Part shown: positions 36,932-46,700 of the stretch, piece after piece
Numbering within the stretch: the first letter of the stretch is position 1
How the letters are laid out: each line of letters opens with the position of its first letter
Source: Parapedobacter sp051400755
GTDB taxonomy: Bacteria > Bacteroidota > Bacteroidia > Sphingobacteriales > Sphingobacteriaceae
NCBI RefSeq assembly: GCF_051400755.1
Contig: NZ_JBLFFL010000006.1
Coordinates: 1-64,000, forward strand
Direction of reading: 5' to 3'
Length of the DNA: 64,000 nucleotides
Notes under the pieces: model-generated
Seen by the model: the letters and a program-made list of their open reading frames with translations, nothing else
Databases searched by the model: none
Told to the model about the DNA's origin: nothing
Made by a program: the position numbers and the translations under genes

Positions 36932-39496
36932 TTATTCCGCTGATGGATTCGATTCGTTTGTTGTACCGTTGTTTTCATCGGTATGTTCAGTACCTCCCTG
37001 GTTTTCTTCGTTCGTTACCTCATCTTCGTGTACCACCTTGGTCACGGAAGCGATTTCATCGTCGCCTTTGAGGCTGATCAGGCGCACACCCTGTGTAGCC
37101 CTGCCCATCACCCGCAATTCGCTGACCGCTATCCGGATGACGATACCCGATTTGTTGATGATCATCAGGTCGTCGTTGTCGGTTACGTCTTTGATGGCCA
37201 CCAATTTACCTGTTTTTTCGGTAACGTTGATGGTTTTGACGCCTTTACCGCCTCGGTTGGTCACCCGATAATCCTCGATGTCGGTCCGTTTTCCGTAGCC
37301 CTTTTCGGACACGACCAACACCGTCGTTTCAGGATTATTAACACTAATCATGCCAACAACCTCGTCATCGGCACCAGCTAGCGTGACTCCGCGTACGCCC
37401 GTGGCCGTGCGTCCCATGGGGCGAACGGTAGATTCGTTGAATCGGATAGCCCTTCCTGAGCGGAGCGCCATCACAATTTCGCTGCTGCCGTCGGTCAAGC
37501 AAGCTTCCAACAATTGGTCGCCCTCGTTGATGTTGATGGCGTTGATGCCGTTGGCGCGCGGACGTGAATAGGCCTCCAAGGACGTCTTTTTGATGGTGCC
37601 CCGTTTGGTACACATAATGATGAAATTATGCTCAAGATATTCTTGATCCTTGAGATTTTTCACCCGGATGTAGGCCTTGATTTTTTCCTCCTTGGGGATA
37701 TTGATGATGTTTTGGATGGCACGGCCCCGCGATGTACGGTTGCCCTCTGGAATTTCAAAGGCACGCAGCCAGAAGCATCGTCCTGCTTCGGTGAAAAACA
37801 GGATGTAGTTATGCGCCGACGCGGTAATGATGTGCTCGGTAAAATCCTCCTCGCGGGTATTGCTGCCCAACGACCCTTTCCCGCCGCGGCCCTGCCTGCG
37901 GTAGTCACTCAGTGGTGTACGCTTGACATAGCTTTCGTGCGAGATGGTGATAACGATCTCCTCATCTTCGATGAAGTCTTCCATGCGCATGTCCTCTGCC
38001 GAGTGCACGACGACGGAGCGGCGCTCATCGCCATATTTTTCCTTCACCTCCTGCAGCTCGTCCTTAATGATATTCATCCGCAGGCCTTCATCATCCAATA
38101 CAGACTTCAGGTAATCGATGGTTTTCATCAGTTCGGCATATTCATCCTTGATCTTGTCGCGTTCGAGTCCGGTCAGGCGGCGCAGCGTCATGTCCAGAAT
38201 GGCCCTGGCCTGTATGTCTGAAAGACCGAATTTCTCCATCAAACCCACCCGGGCGTCCTCCGGTGTGTCCGAAGAGCGGATGAGCTGGATGACCTCATCG
38301 AGGTGATCAAGCGCAATGAGCAAGCCTTCCAAGATATGCGCTCTTTTTTCGGCTTCCGCCAATTCGAACCGCGTGCGGCGGATCACGACCTCATGGCGGT
38401 GTTCCACGAAGTGGAAGATCATGTCCTTGAGGTTGAGCATCATGGGGCGCCCATGAACCAAGGCAATGTTGTTGACGCTGAAGGAGGTCTGTAATGCAGT
38501 ATGCTTATATAGATTGTTCAATACGATGGATGCATTGGCATCCCGCTTGATGTCATATACGATGCGCATTCCCTGCCGGTCAGACTCATCCCGGATCTCG
38601 GATATGCCCTCGAGTTTTTTCTCGTTGACCAGATCCGCGGTACGTTTGATCATGTCCGATTTATTGACCTGATAGGGGATTTCGGTGACGATGATCTGCT
38701 CACGGCCGGTCTTGGTCGTTTCGATCTCCGCTTTTGCGCGCATGACAATACGGCCCCGGCCGGTAAGAAAGGCTTCCTGTACCCCGGCGTAACCGTAGAT
38801 GATGCCGCCCGTCGGAAAATCGGGCGCTTTGACATGCTGCATCAGCTCGGGGATTTCGATATCACGGTTGTCAATATAAGCGATGATGCCGTCAACTACT
38901 TCCGACAGGTTGTGCGGGGCCATATTGGTGGCCATCCCTACGGCGATGCCGGACGCGCCGTTGACCAAGAGGTTGGGGATGCGTGAGGGCAATACCGTTG
39001 GCTCTTCGAGTGAATCGTCGAAATTGAGCTGATAATCAATGGTGTCCTTATTAATGTCCGAGAGCAGTTCTTCGGCAATCTTTTTCAGGCGTGCTTCTGT
39101 ATAGCGCATGGCCGCTGGCGGGTCGCCGTCCACGGAGCCATAGTTTCCCTGCCCGTCTACCAGCGGATAGCGCAAGCTCCACTCTTGCGCCATGCGCACC
39201 ATGGTGTCGTACACCGATGAGTCGCCATGGGGATGGTATTTACCCAGCACGTCGCCCACGATACGGGCAGATTTCTTATAGGGTTTGCCGCTGGTGACAC
39301 CCAAATCAAGCATGCCGTACAATACGCGGCGATGTACAGGCTTCAATCCGTCCCGCACGTCGGGTAGCGCACGGGATACGATGACAGACATTGAATAATC
39401 AATGTATGCCGATTTCATTTGGTCTTCAATATTGATGGGGATGATCCGGTCGTTCGCCGGAAGTAGGTTGTTGTCGTTTTCTGTTTCTTCAGCCAT
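36932..39496 (-). CDS. gyrA: DNA gyrase subunit A
   Basis: The 854-aa subunit breaks and rejoins DNA for ATP-driven negative supercoiling. The catalytic tyrosine is Tyr132 in AAMRYTEARL. The quinolone-resistance region reads HPHGDSSVYDTMVRMAQ, with the serine and aspartate of wild-type sensitive enzymes. The C-terminal beta-pinwheel carries six blades, and the GyrA box appears as QGRGGKGSLG (about 545), which marks it as GyrA and not ParC. An acidic/Asn-rich tail ends the protein. Two TPR genes follow directly. Confidence 0.97.
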   Translation of the reverse strand: MAEETENDNNLLPANDRIIPINIEDQMKSAYIDYSMSVIVSRALPDVRDGLKPVHRRVLYGMLDLGVTSGKPYKKSARIVGDVLGKYHPHGDSSVYDTMVRMAQEWSLRYPLVDGQGNYGSVDGDPPAAMRYTEARLKKIAEELLSDINKDTIDYQLNFDDSLEEPTVLPSRIPNLLVNGASGIAVGMATNMAPHNLSEVVDGIIAYIDNRDIEIPELMQHVKAPDFPTGGIIYGYAGVQEAFLTGRGRIVMRAKAEIETTKTGREQIIVTEIPYQVNKSDMIKRTADLVNEKKLEGISEIRDESDRQGMRIVYDIKRDANASIVLNNLYKHTALQTSFSVNNIALVHGRPMMLNLKDMIFHFVEHRHEVVIRRTRFELAEAEKRAHILEGLLIALDHLDEVIQLIRSSDTPEDARVGLMEKFGLSDIQARAILDMTLRRLTGLERDKIKDEYAELMKTIDYLKSVLDDEGLRMNIIKDELQEVKEKYGDERRSVVVHSAEDMRMEDFIEDEEIVITISHESYVKRTPLSDYRRQGRGGKGSLGSNTREEDFTEHIITASAHNYILFFTEAGRCFWLRAFEIPEGNRTSRGRAIQNIINIPKEEKIKAYIRVKNLKDQEYLEHNFIIMCTKRGTIKKTSLEAYSRPRANGINAININEGDQLLEACLTDGSSEIVMALRSGRAIRFNESTVRPMGRTATGVRGVTLAGADDEVVGMISVNNPETTVLVVSEKGYGKRTDIEDYRVTNRGGKGVKTINVTEKTGKLVAIKDVTDNDDLMIINKSGIVIRIAVSELRVMGRATQGVRLISLKGDDEIASVTKVVHEDEVTNEENQGGTEHTDENNGTTNESNPSAE

Positions 39497-39620
39497 TATA
39501 TAGTTCCAGTTCTTGAATCATTAAGCACAACAAGGATTATAGTAGGGCCAGCTTATTGCGCATGCGAAATTAAGAATTTTTTGGGTGTAATCCATAATGT
39601 TTTTTGGCGCGAACAGCGCC

Positions 39621-40112
39621 CTAGCGGCCGCTTGCATCGTCGATGACCCGCATGACTTCATCCACCATTGACTTGGCTACATCGCGCATCTTGGGGTTTG
39701 CATTGAAGTCTACATCGAGGGTGATCTCCTTGCTTTTCTCCTTGTAATTGTACTGTAGGTAAAAACGGGCATCCTGCTTGCCTGTGGTATCTTGGGTGGT
39801 CATGTCTTCCGGCAGGTTCCAGAAACCCAGCTGGGTGGCTTTGCCATGCAGGTATTGCAGGTCATCCTTGCGGAGCCGCACCGTATCGACCACTAGGGAA
39901 TCGCGCACATTGAGGTACTGGTATCGGCCAGTGCTGGAATCGAATTGATTGATCAGCTCATCGCCTTCGCCATATTTCAGCACGATGGACTCAAAGTCTG
40001 AAAACCGGAACGGCGCATTCTTAAACATCTGGCCGTAGTAGTAAAAACAATACAGCAAAAAAGGGACAATGATACAAATGGCTAGGAAGATTCTCTTGGT
40101 GCGTTCGTTCAT
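39621..40112 (-). CDS. Membrane-anchored hypothetical protein
   Basis: The 163-aa protein has one N-terminal membrane span (RIFLAICIIVPFLLYCFYYYGQ) and a soluble mixed alpha/beta domain outside, with VRLRKDDLQYLHGKATQLGFWNLPED and FYLQYNYKEKSKEITLDVDFNANP. I do not recognise the family. A TACTTTTG -7 candidate lies at 40136-40143, about 24 nt before its start. It is upstream of gyrA on the same strand, separated by 124 bp in which I see no other feature. Confidence 0.7.
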   Translation of the reverse strand: MNERTKRIFLAICIIVPFLLYCFYYYGQMFKNAPFRFSDFESIVLKYGEGDELINQFDSSTGRYQYLNVRDSLVVDTVRLRKDDLQYLHGKATQLGFWNLPEDMTTQDTTGKQDARFYLQYNYKEKSKEITLDVDFNANPKMRDVAKSMVDEVMRVIDDASGR

Positions 40113-40135
40113 GATGTGTTTTTACAAATATGCCG

Positions 40136-40143
40136 CAAAAGTA
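40136..40143 (-). promoter_or_regulatory. -7 box for the membrane-anchored protein gene
   Basis: TACTTTTG on the minus strand, about 23 nt before the start codon. No TTG at the ideal distance. Confidence 0.4.
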
Positions 40144-40306
40144 AGGAAAAATCCCCAACGAGTTGTTTAGAAAACAAATACGGAGCAATATGGGCTGCTA
40201 AAGCCCGGACAAAATCAACATTGTTGAGGTTTCAGCATTTTTTGGCATTCGAATTGCTGTAGGTTGTATAGGTTTAGGTTGATAGCCCCTAACCCCATTG
40301 GGGCGG

Positions 40307-40338
40307 CCGTCCCGATTCACATCGGGACGGTTTTTTTT
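40307..40338 (+). terminator. Strong plus-strand terminator without an upstream gene
   Basis: CCGTCCCGAT (40307-40316) pairs with ATCGGGACGG (40321-40330) around TCAC and is followed by eight T. The T-tract is only on the plus-strand side, yet both flanking genes are on the minus strand. It follows AGCCCCTAACCCCATTGGGG, a motif I associate with intergenic repeats in this phylum. A short plus-strand RNA between 40,150 and 40,338 is possible; I see no ORF there. Confidence 0.7.
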
Positions 40339-40347
40339 GTTTTATCC

Positions 40348-41673
40348 TCAACCCTTGTATCGAAACCATTTAACCAACTCTTTATAGCTGGCCTTTTTTC
40401 CATACATCAAGATGCCCACCCGGTAAATGCGGGCGGCCACCCACGTCGTCAACACGAATCCGCCCACCAGCAACACCAATGATAGCGCGATCTGCCAACC
40501 CGGTACGCCGAAGGGGATCCGGACCAGCATCGCAATGGGCGACGTGAAAGGGATCATGCTCAACCAAAACGACAGGGGTCCATGGGGGTCATTGATCAAC
40601 ACACCGAAGGAGAGGATATAGGTGAATAACAGTGGTATCGTTATCGGAAACATGAATTGCTGGGTTTCCGTTTCGCTGTCTACCGCAGACCCCACGGCAG
40701 CAAACAGTGCGCTGTAAAGCAAATAACCACCCAGGAAGTAAAGCAGAAAGGTGATGATGATCGTCGGGAAATCGACCTTGTCCAGTTCCTGCTTGACCTG
40801 GCCGAAGATGCCCCCTTGGGACGTTGCCGCTTCTTGCACCTCGTCGCCACCTGCGCCCTGTTGGTTTTCAAGCTGTGCCTTGATTTCCCGTCCGTCCATC
40901 ATCCCAACGCTGGCCACGCCCATTAAGGACGATGACAGCACGATCCAGAGGATAAATTGGGTGAGCCCGACCAATCCGATGCCGATGATCTTGCCCATCA
41001 TCAGCTGAAAGGGTTTGACGGATGAGATGATGATCTCGACGATGCGGCTGTTTTTCTCTTCAATAATGCCACGCATGACTTGCGCGCCGTAGAGGAACAG
41101 GCAGATGTAAACCAATATCGAAAGCGACATGGCGATGCCCATCGCCGCCCCGGCACTGCTATCCTTTTCGCCTTCGTCGGTGATTTCTTTCGCCGCAAGG
41201 GTTACCTCCGGACTGATGCTTTCGACGGTCGACCGGTCGATGCCGGCCTTGGCAAAGGCAATGTCGCGCAGCACATTTTCCAGCTCACGGGTAATGTCGT
41301 TCTGAATGCCAAAACTCGCCGTTTCCCTGGCGAGCAATTCCGCCTGCGACGACGTGGTGATGTCGGCGGGAATAATCAGGAGAAACGTCTTTTCCGTACC
41401 GCTTGTCATCCGCGTCTTTTCCGACTCGATATCATCAGATACTGGCAGGAAAGTGAGGTTTTTGGTGTTGGCGATCTTATCCGCAAAGAGCCCGCTTTGA
41501 TCGACCACATACACGGTGGCCTGGCTGCTTTCAAAACTTTTTGCCGTGAGGTATATCGTCAGCGCATAAATCCCGATCAAGAAAAGCGGCACTAAAAACG
41601 TGACCAGCAGAAAGGATTTTTTCTTTACCCGGCTCAGGTATTCGCGCTTGATGATGAGTAATATCTTATTCAT
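40348..41673 (-). CDS. ABC-2 type exporter permease (NatB-like)
   Basis: The 441-aa membrane protein has one N-terminal span (about 20-43), a large extracellular loop (about 45-165) and five or six C-terminal spans, the layout of ABC-2 permeases of the NatB/YhaP family. Motifs include YLSRVKKKSFLLVTFLVPL at the front and EEKNSRIVEIIISSVKPFQLMMGKIIG before the membrane cluster. It overlaps the ATPase gene by 4 bp and should form a two-component exporter with it. NatAB exports Na+ in Bacillus, but the substrate here is not known. Confidence 0.9.
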   Translation of the reverse strand: MNKILLIIKREYLSRVKKKSFLLVTFLVPLFLIGIYALTIYLTAKSFESSQATVYVVDQSGLFADKIANTKNLTFLPVSDDIESEKTRMTSGTEKTFLLIIPADITTSSQAELLARETASFGIQNDITRELENVLRDIAFAKAGIDRSTVESISPEVTLAAKEITDEGEKDSSAGAAMGIAMSLSILVYICLFLYGAQVMRGIIEEKNSRIVEIIISSVKPFQLMMGKIIGIGLVGLTQFILWIVLSSSLMGVASVGMMDGREIKAQLENQQGAGGDEVQEAATSQGGIFGQVKQELDKVDFPTIIITFLLYFLGGYLLYSALFAAVGSAVDSETETQQFMFPITIPLLFTYILSFGVLINDPHGPLSFWLSMIPFTSPIAMLVRIPFGVPGWQIALSLVLLVGGFVLTTWVAARIYRVGILMYGKKASYKELVKWFRYKG

Positions 41674-42605
41674 TCGTGTGTTTCGATTAAGGTTTTCGAC
41701 CCCTGTGTGGTTACTTGCTGTACAAAAATATCGTGTATACTGGGGATGATCTCTTTGAGTTCATGGATCTGTACCATCGGGATCAGGTAACTCAACACAT
41801 CGTTGATGGTTTTCCCCTCGGCTATCCGGATGATCAGCGTTGTATTTTCTCCGCCGTCCAGGGTGTTTTCTACGGCGAACAAGCCGTCCACCGTGGTGAC
41901 GGGTTCGGGGTGGGGAAGGTGCTCCAGCCGATAAGTATTGGTCCGGTAGGCTTTTTTTATCTCTTTTACCTGGCCATCGAGTATTTTCTTAGCCTTGTGG
42001 ATCAATACGATGCTGTCGCATAGCTCCTCAACCGATTCCATGCGGTGCGTGGAGAAGATAATGGTGGCGCCATTGCGGTTCAACGCCAGGATTTCATCTT
42101 TGATGATCGTTGCATTGACCGGATCAAAGCCCGAGAATGGCTCATCCAAGATGATCAGATCGGGCTGATGCACCACCGTGGCCACAAATTGGACCTTCTG
42201 CTGCATGCCTTTGCTCAGATCTTCCACCTTTTTGTTCCACCAGCTCTGCATTTCCATTTTTTCAAACCAGTGCTTGATCCGTTCGGTGGCATCCGCACGA
42301 GAAAGACCCTTCAGTTGCGCCAGGTATAGCATCTGCTCGCCGATTTCCATTTTTTTGTACAGGCCCCGTTCCTCCGGTAGGTAGCCGATACGGCCGATAT
42401 GATTAGGGTTAAGCCGCTCGCCGTCGATGTATACTTCGCCGCTATCGGGAGCCGTGATCTGATTGATGATGCGAATCAATGACGTTTTTCCCGCCCCATT
42501 GGGACCAAGGAGTCCAAAAATACTTCCTTTGGCAACATGGGTGGAAACATCATCCAATGCGCGATGGTTGGCATACTGTTTTACAATGTTCCTGACTTCC
42601 AGCAT
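41670..42605 (-). CDS. ABC exporter ATPase (NatA-like)
   Basis: The 311-aa ATPase has Walker A GPNGAGKTSLIRII (about 34), Q-loop GYLPEERGLYKKM, signature DLSKGMQQKVQF, Walker B LIILDEPFSGFDP and H-loop STHRME. A C-terminal DUF4162-type domain (about 215-311) is typical of NatA and CcmA-like ATPases. It pairs with the permease gene downstream with a 4-bp overlap. Confidence 0.93.
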   Translation of the reverse strand: MLEVRNIVKQYANHRALDDVSTHVAKGSIFGLLGPNGAGKTSLIRIINQITAPDSGEVYIDGERLNPNHIGRIGYLPEERGLYKKMEIGEQMLYLAQLKGLSRADATERIKHWFEKMEMQSWWNKKVEDLSKGMQQKVQFVATVVHQPDLIILDEPFSGFDPVNATIIKDEILALNRNGATIIFSTHRMESVEELCDSIVLIHKAKKILDGQVKEIKKAYRTNTYRLEHLPHPEPVTTVDGLFAVENTLDGGENTTLIIRIAEGKTINDVLSYLIPMVQIHELKEIIPSIHDIFVQQVTTQGSKTLIETHE

Positions 42606-42676
42606 CGTGTGTGTTTTGTGGTTTGTGTATAACCATTAGACACCTCGACGCCGGATTTGTTACAAACGATATCCGA

Positions 42677-45600
42677 TCAATTCAATAGCTCGTCAAAGGT
42701 GATGGATACGTAATACATTCCGCCGACGGAAGGATTTCCCCAGCCGGTGGTGTAAAGCCGGTTGCCAATATTGGTGCCGCCTAATTTCACGATGGACCGG
42801 ATGCGGGGGATCTTTTTGCTTACCTGCGCATCAAACGTGGAGAAGGAGGGGATAACCGTATACCCACCTAGGTTGGCGGCCGGGGTACCGATGCTGCTGT
42901 GCCAGATCATTTCGGTTTGGTGGCGGAAGGTGAGCCCGAACCCCCAACCGGAGCGGCCGACGTCGCGATTGGAAAACCCCACGTTGAAGCGATATTTGGG
43001 TGAGTTGAAGAAGGTGACAAACGTCGGATCGCTTTCCTTCAATTCATCCTCGTTGAGCAATACATTCTGGGTGACGTTGCCGGTGAGGGTAAAGCCATTG
43101 GCGATGACGTAATCCAGTCCGACTCCCCATCCCGAATTTTTAAGCACCTGCGGGGCATTCACCGGCATGCTGTAGACATTGCGGCGGGTAGGGTCTGCCA
43201 GATCGCTCATCGGACCGTTAGGGTCGCGCTTTTGTATCAACACGGCCGTACCCTCAAACGTCAGGAAGCGGTTATAGTAATAGAACAGGTCCACGAAAAG
43301 TCGGTTATCGATCGTGCTCTTGTAGCCAATCTCATAGGTTTCGACCTTTTCAGGTTCCCATTCTTCAAAAGCATAAGGCGTGAGGTTACCACTTTGGACA
43401 TCGGCAAGCGCATATACCGGATTATTGATCATATCGTACCGCTCGCGGAACAAGGGCAATCCGCCGACCAGCCGCGCTTGGGGGGTCAACAGGTCGATGT
43501 ATTGGTTTTGGGTGGTCGGGATGCGGAATCCACGCTGAAACGAGGCCCTGAAATGATGGTCGTCGGCTACTGTCAGCACTCCCGATACACGTGGACTGAA
43601 TTGTCCCTTGAAGTTTTCGTTCTTGTCATAGCGAAGCGACGCCGTAAGTTTGAACACCTCGTTGAAATTGCGCCCGGCCTGGATGTAGGCGCCATATTCA
43701 CGGATGTTGAATTCTTCACCGTCATCCTGTAAGGCAAAGAGCGTACCTTCCGAATTGAGTTCATACACCCGGTAGTTCGCACCGGCAATGATTTCGACGA
43801 TCTCGGGATCAATCTGCCTTTTGAAATTGTACATGGCTTCTGCGTGATACAGGTTCGACCGGTCGAGGAAATTGGCCCCTGCGGGAATTGCCCGTGTTTT
43901 GATGTCGGCCATGGTCGCCTCGAAATCCGTTCCGCCGGGGAGAAACATGCCGTCCGCAGCTGCTAGGGCGGGCGCCATCGCGTCGCCCATCCATTGTTCG
44001 CGGTTTGCCCCAGCATAGGTGTTTGCCGTACTTTGGGCGGCCTGCAAAGCGGTATTGTGGTCGGCCCCACCCTGCATGGCTTGCTGATAAGCCATCAGGA
44101 ATGCCCCGGCATACTGCGTATAAGCGTTTTGCACAAAAGCAGGAGCACCGGCACCGATGGCGGTCTGTAAGTAGCGCTGGCTCATCAGGCTTCCTAGTAC
44201 CCCCAGGGCATGCGCGTCACCCGAATTTTCCCGGGTCGTGTAGCCGCGCACAAAGAAGTTATCGCCGCGCAGTTCGGCTTTGTATTGCCCCATCGTGAAA
44301 TTCTGGATATTGTAGCGGTCCGCCGCCGTATACACCGTAGAGCCTTTGCCCCAGTTAGCTTGCAGGATGGCCTCCATGTCGTCATTGATCCGGTAGTGCA
44401 GGGATGCATTCAGCTTGCGGCTTCGCGTGGGGTAATCCGTCAACTGTTGCTCGGCGTACCCTGGAGCAGGCTGATAGTACTGGGGGACCATGTTTTCAAA
44501 GATCGCCCGGGATACGCCGATTTGCTGTGCTGGGTCGCCGCCGGCAATGAACGCGGGCAGGGTCTGGCCCCCGATCTGCTCGATCGGTGTGGTAAATATC
44601 GCCCCCAGTGCGGCCGATGTCCCCCCGGAACCATCCCCCGGCATTCCATTCCCGTACAGGATATCGTACAGGTTAGCCCCCACGTCGCCGTACCAATTCA
44701 CGCCATCATACGTCGGGTTGCCCTGCACGTTGCCCACGTTATTTTCCAGGTTGGTGCCGTTGGTCAGGCTTTGATCACGGTAATCCGTGGCCTGCCAATC
44801 CCTGGCGGTCAGGTAAGCGAAATTGGCCTTCACGGCAAAGCGGTCGTTGAAAACCTTGGCCACACGCACGGCCACATCATAGAAGGCCGTATGCTGTTGC
44901 GTACGGTTGGATGCGCTCATCATCCCGGTCTTGATAGATGCGCTTACCCCCGGATAATCAAAGGGCGACTTGCTATTCATCAACAGCAAGCCGTTGATGG
45001 CATTTGGGCCATACAGCGCAGATGCCGCGCCCGGCAGGAGTTCCACACTTTCCACGTCGAGCTCCGACATGCCCACCACGTTGCCCACCGGGAAATTGAG
45101 TCCCGGCGCCTGATTGTCCATGCCGTCCATGAGCTGCACCAGCCGCGTATTGCCGTTTGCGCTGAATCCACGGGTGTTTACCGAGCGGAACGTCAACGAT
45201 TGGGTGCTCATTTCGACGCCTTTGAGGTTCTGCAAGGCATCGTAGAAGGTCGGCTGCGGACTTTCGCGGATGGCGAGGATGTTCAGCCGCTCAATGGAAA
45301 CCGGCGACCTGGCGACACGCTCCTCCACGCGGGAAGCCGAGACGACCACTTCCGAGGCCATAATGGCCTGTTCCGCCAGTTCGATTTCGAGCGTAGCGGT
45401 CGATTGGTCCACGACAATTTCCTGCATACCGAACCCGACGGACGAAACCACTAATGTCAGTGGGGGTTGATCATTGATGTTCAAGGCAAACTTTCCTTCG
45501 CTATCGGTGGTCGTACCCAATACCTTGCCTTTGACATGGATGCTCACCCCGACCAAAGGAGCGGAAGAAGCCGCATTTGTCACCGTTCCCGAAACGGACG

Positions 45601-45688
45601 TCTGGGCGAAAACATGATGGATGGACAAAAAAGATAGCGACAGTAGCAGGACCCATGCGCCATTCTGAGGAGTGATAGCGGTTTTCAT
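42677..45688 (-). CDS. TonB-dependent outer-membrane receptor
   Basis: The start at 45688 (MKTAITPQNGAW) yields 1,003 aa with a signal peptide cleaved after HHVFAQ. Next come a carboxypeptidase-like regulatory domain (TSVSGTVTNAASSAPLVGVSI), a plug with VVVSASRVEERVARSPVSIERL and LLPGAASALYGPNAINGLLLM, and a barrel ending MYYVSITFDELLN. It lacks the SusC-specific features and has no SusD partner. Several long Ala/Gly/Gln-rich extracellular loops (for example about 330-400 and 540-600) are unusual. The ligand is not predictable. Confidence 0.9.
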   Translation of the reverse strand: MKTAITPQNGAWVLLLSLSFLSIHHVFAQTSVSGTVTNAASSAPLVGVSIHVKGKVLGTTTDSEGKFALNINDQPPLTLVVSSVGFGMQEIVVDQSTATLEIELAEQAIMASEVVVSASRVEERVARSPVSIERLNILAIRESPQPTFYDALQNLKGVEMSTQSLTFRSVNTRGFSANGNTRLVQLMDGMDNQAPGLNFPVGNVVGMSELDVESVELLPGAASALYGPNAINGLLLMNSKSPFDYPGVSASIKTGMMSASNRTQQHTAFYDVAVRVAKVFNDRFAVKANFAYLTARDWQATDYRDQSLTNGTNLENNVGNVQGNPTYDGVNWYGDVGANLYDILYGNGMPGDGSGGTSAALGAIFTTPIEQIGGQTLPAFIAGGDPAQQIGVSRAIFENMVPQYYQPAPGYAEQQLTDYPTRSRKLNASLHYRINDDMEAILQANWGKGSTVYTAADRYNIQNFTMGQYKAELRGDNFFVRGYTTRENSGDAHALGVLGSLMSQRYLQTAIGAGAPAFVQNAYTQYAGAFLMAYQQAMQGGADHNTALQAAQSTANTYAGANREQWMGDAMAPALAAADGMFLPGGTDFEATMADIKTRAIPAGANFLDRSNLYHAEAMYNFKRQIDPEIVEIIAGANYRVYELNSEGTLFALQDDGEEFNIREYGAYIQAGRNFNEVFKLTASLRYDKNENFKGQFSPRVSGVLTVADDHHFRASFQRGFRIPTTQNQYIDLLTPQARLVGGLPLFRERYDMINNPVYALADVQSGNLTPYAFEEWEPEKVETYEIGYKSTIDNRLFVDLFYYYNRFLTFEGTAVLIQKRDPNGPMSDLADPTRRNVYSMPVNAPQVLKNSGWGVGLDYVIANGFTLTGNVTQNVLLNEDELKESDPTFVTFFNSPKYRFNVGFSNRDVGRSGWGFGLTFRHQTEMIWHSSIGTPAANLGGYTVIPSFSTFDAQVSKKIPRIRSIVKLGGTNIGNRLYTTGWGNPSVGGMYYVSITFDELLN

Positions 45689-45859
45689 AATCCGGAGGTG
45701 TTTAATTGGTGTTAGCACAATAATACAAAATATTTTCAGGATATCCCAATGGGGGTTTTAACATTTTTTAACAAGCCCGCCGTTAAACTTTTGCACTCGG
45801 ATTCCCTCTTAGCATTAAACGACGGGTTTATGTTGAACAAGAAAAAAGAGGGATACATC

Positions 45860-46291
45860 ATGAGAAATACAGCATTGATCACACTTTTATTATCGGCCAC
45901 CACGTTTGGCGCCCTTGCGCAGGAGCAGACGCCCCGGCAACCGAAAACCGCTGAGGAAATCGCGAAGAAGCGAACCGACCAGCTGACTGAAAAACTTGGC
46001 CTCACGGCCGAACAACAGGAAAAAGTATACGCCCTGAACATGGAACGGGCCGAAAAAATGAAGGCTACCCATGAGGAGCGCGTGGCCAAGATGGCGGAGA
46101 TGCGCAAGGCACGGGAAGCTAAAATGGATAAGCTGCGGACGGAAATGAAAGCCGATCAAGAGCGGTTGGCCGCCATCCTCACCGAAGAGCAACGCGAAGT
46201 ACTCGAGCAGCAACGCGCCGAACGCATGGAAAAGATGAAAACCATGCGGGAAGCACGCAAAGAAGGCCAATTCAAAAGGCACAGAAAATAG
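45860..46291 (+). CDS. Spy/CpxP-like periplasmic helical protein (DUF4890-like)
   Basis: The start at 45860 (MRNTALITLLLSATTFGALAQ) gives a signal peptide and 143 aa; the upstream 37 codons of the frame are not signal-like. The mature part is a single charged helical region with KRTDQLTEKLGLTAEQQEKVYALNMERAEKM followed by AAILTEEQREVLEQQRAERMEKM, the paired LT-x-EQ motifs of Spy/LTXXQ or DUF4890 proteins. The tail is Lys/Arg-rich. Members are periplasmic chaperone-like or metal-stress proteins. A strong terminator follows. Confidence 0.8.
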   Translation: MRNTALITLLLSATTFGALAQEQTPRQPKTAEEIAKKRTDQLTEKLGLTAEQQEKVYALNMERAEKMKATHEERVAKMAEMRKAREAKMDKLRTEMKADQERLAAILTEEQREVLEQQRAERMEKMKTMREARKEGQFKRHRK

Positions 46292-46329
46292 TTAATAGTC
46301 TATAGTTTTTGGTTAAGTTTGATGATGAG

Positions 46330-46366
46330 CACCCATTCCGCCTGTTGGCGGATGGGTGTTTTTTTT
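46330..46366 (+). terminator. Terminator of the Spy-like gene
   Basis: CACCCATTCCGCC pairs with GGCGGATGGGTG, leaving one unpaired T, around a TGTT loop (46330-46358), followed by eight T. Confidence 0.9.
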
Positions 46367-46575
46367 ATATTTGCCAAAGTCAAATTAGGACTGGCGGATA
46401 AAATCCTTAAAACGGTTGACCCCGGATCTTATCAAAAAAGGCTTTGGAATTAGCGTTGAAGACCATAAATAACCTAAACAATAAAAGAGAGCAATCACTG
46501 AAGCAATTGAGTCCGGAAAACCGAAATGAAGGTGATCTAATGAAAAGCTGTCAAGTAAAATAAAAGTGAAATTAT

Positions 46576-46604
46576 TTGCAATGATACAAATAATCGTACC
46601 TTTG
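46576..46604 (+). promoter_or_regulatory. Promoter of the abiF-like small RNA
   Basis: TTG at 46576-46578 and TACCTTTG at 46597-46604 with an 18-bp spacer. This is a good consensus promoter in a region without an intact gene, placed directly before the hairpin RNA below. Confidence 0.65.
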
Positions 46605-46609
46605 TAGGC

Positions 46610-46664
46610 AACAGTACCTGCCAAGCCTCTTTACAATGCTCAAATAGGCAGGTCTTCGTTTTTT
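46610..46664 (+). ncRNA. Short hairpin RNA resembling abiF RNA, relic
   Basis: About 55 nt after the promoter form a stem ACCTGCC (46616-46622)/GGCAGGT (46647-46653) with a 24-nt loop, then CTTCG and six T, so it would end as a short discrete transcript. It lies 37 nt before the start of an Abi_2-type stub. From memory, structured abiF RNAs occur just upstream of Abi_2 genes and neutralise the protein; size, place and terminator agree. I have no alignment, so the class is a proposal. Confidence 0.45.
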
Positions 46665-46700
46665 ATAGACCGATCACTCATACTTTACCTTATCAACCTT

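Noticed and set aside
36932..39496. Possible quinolone-resistance alleles in gyrA
   Set aside because: The region reads HPHGDSSVYDTMVRMAQ with the usual serine and aspartate, so no resistance change is seen.
46385..46624. 79-aa minus-strand frame with hydrophobic segments
   Set aside because: It overlaps the promoter and RNA candidate, has an unusual residue mix and no recognisable motif or start signal.
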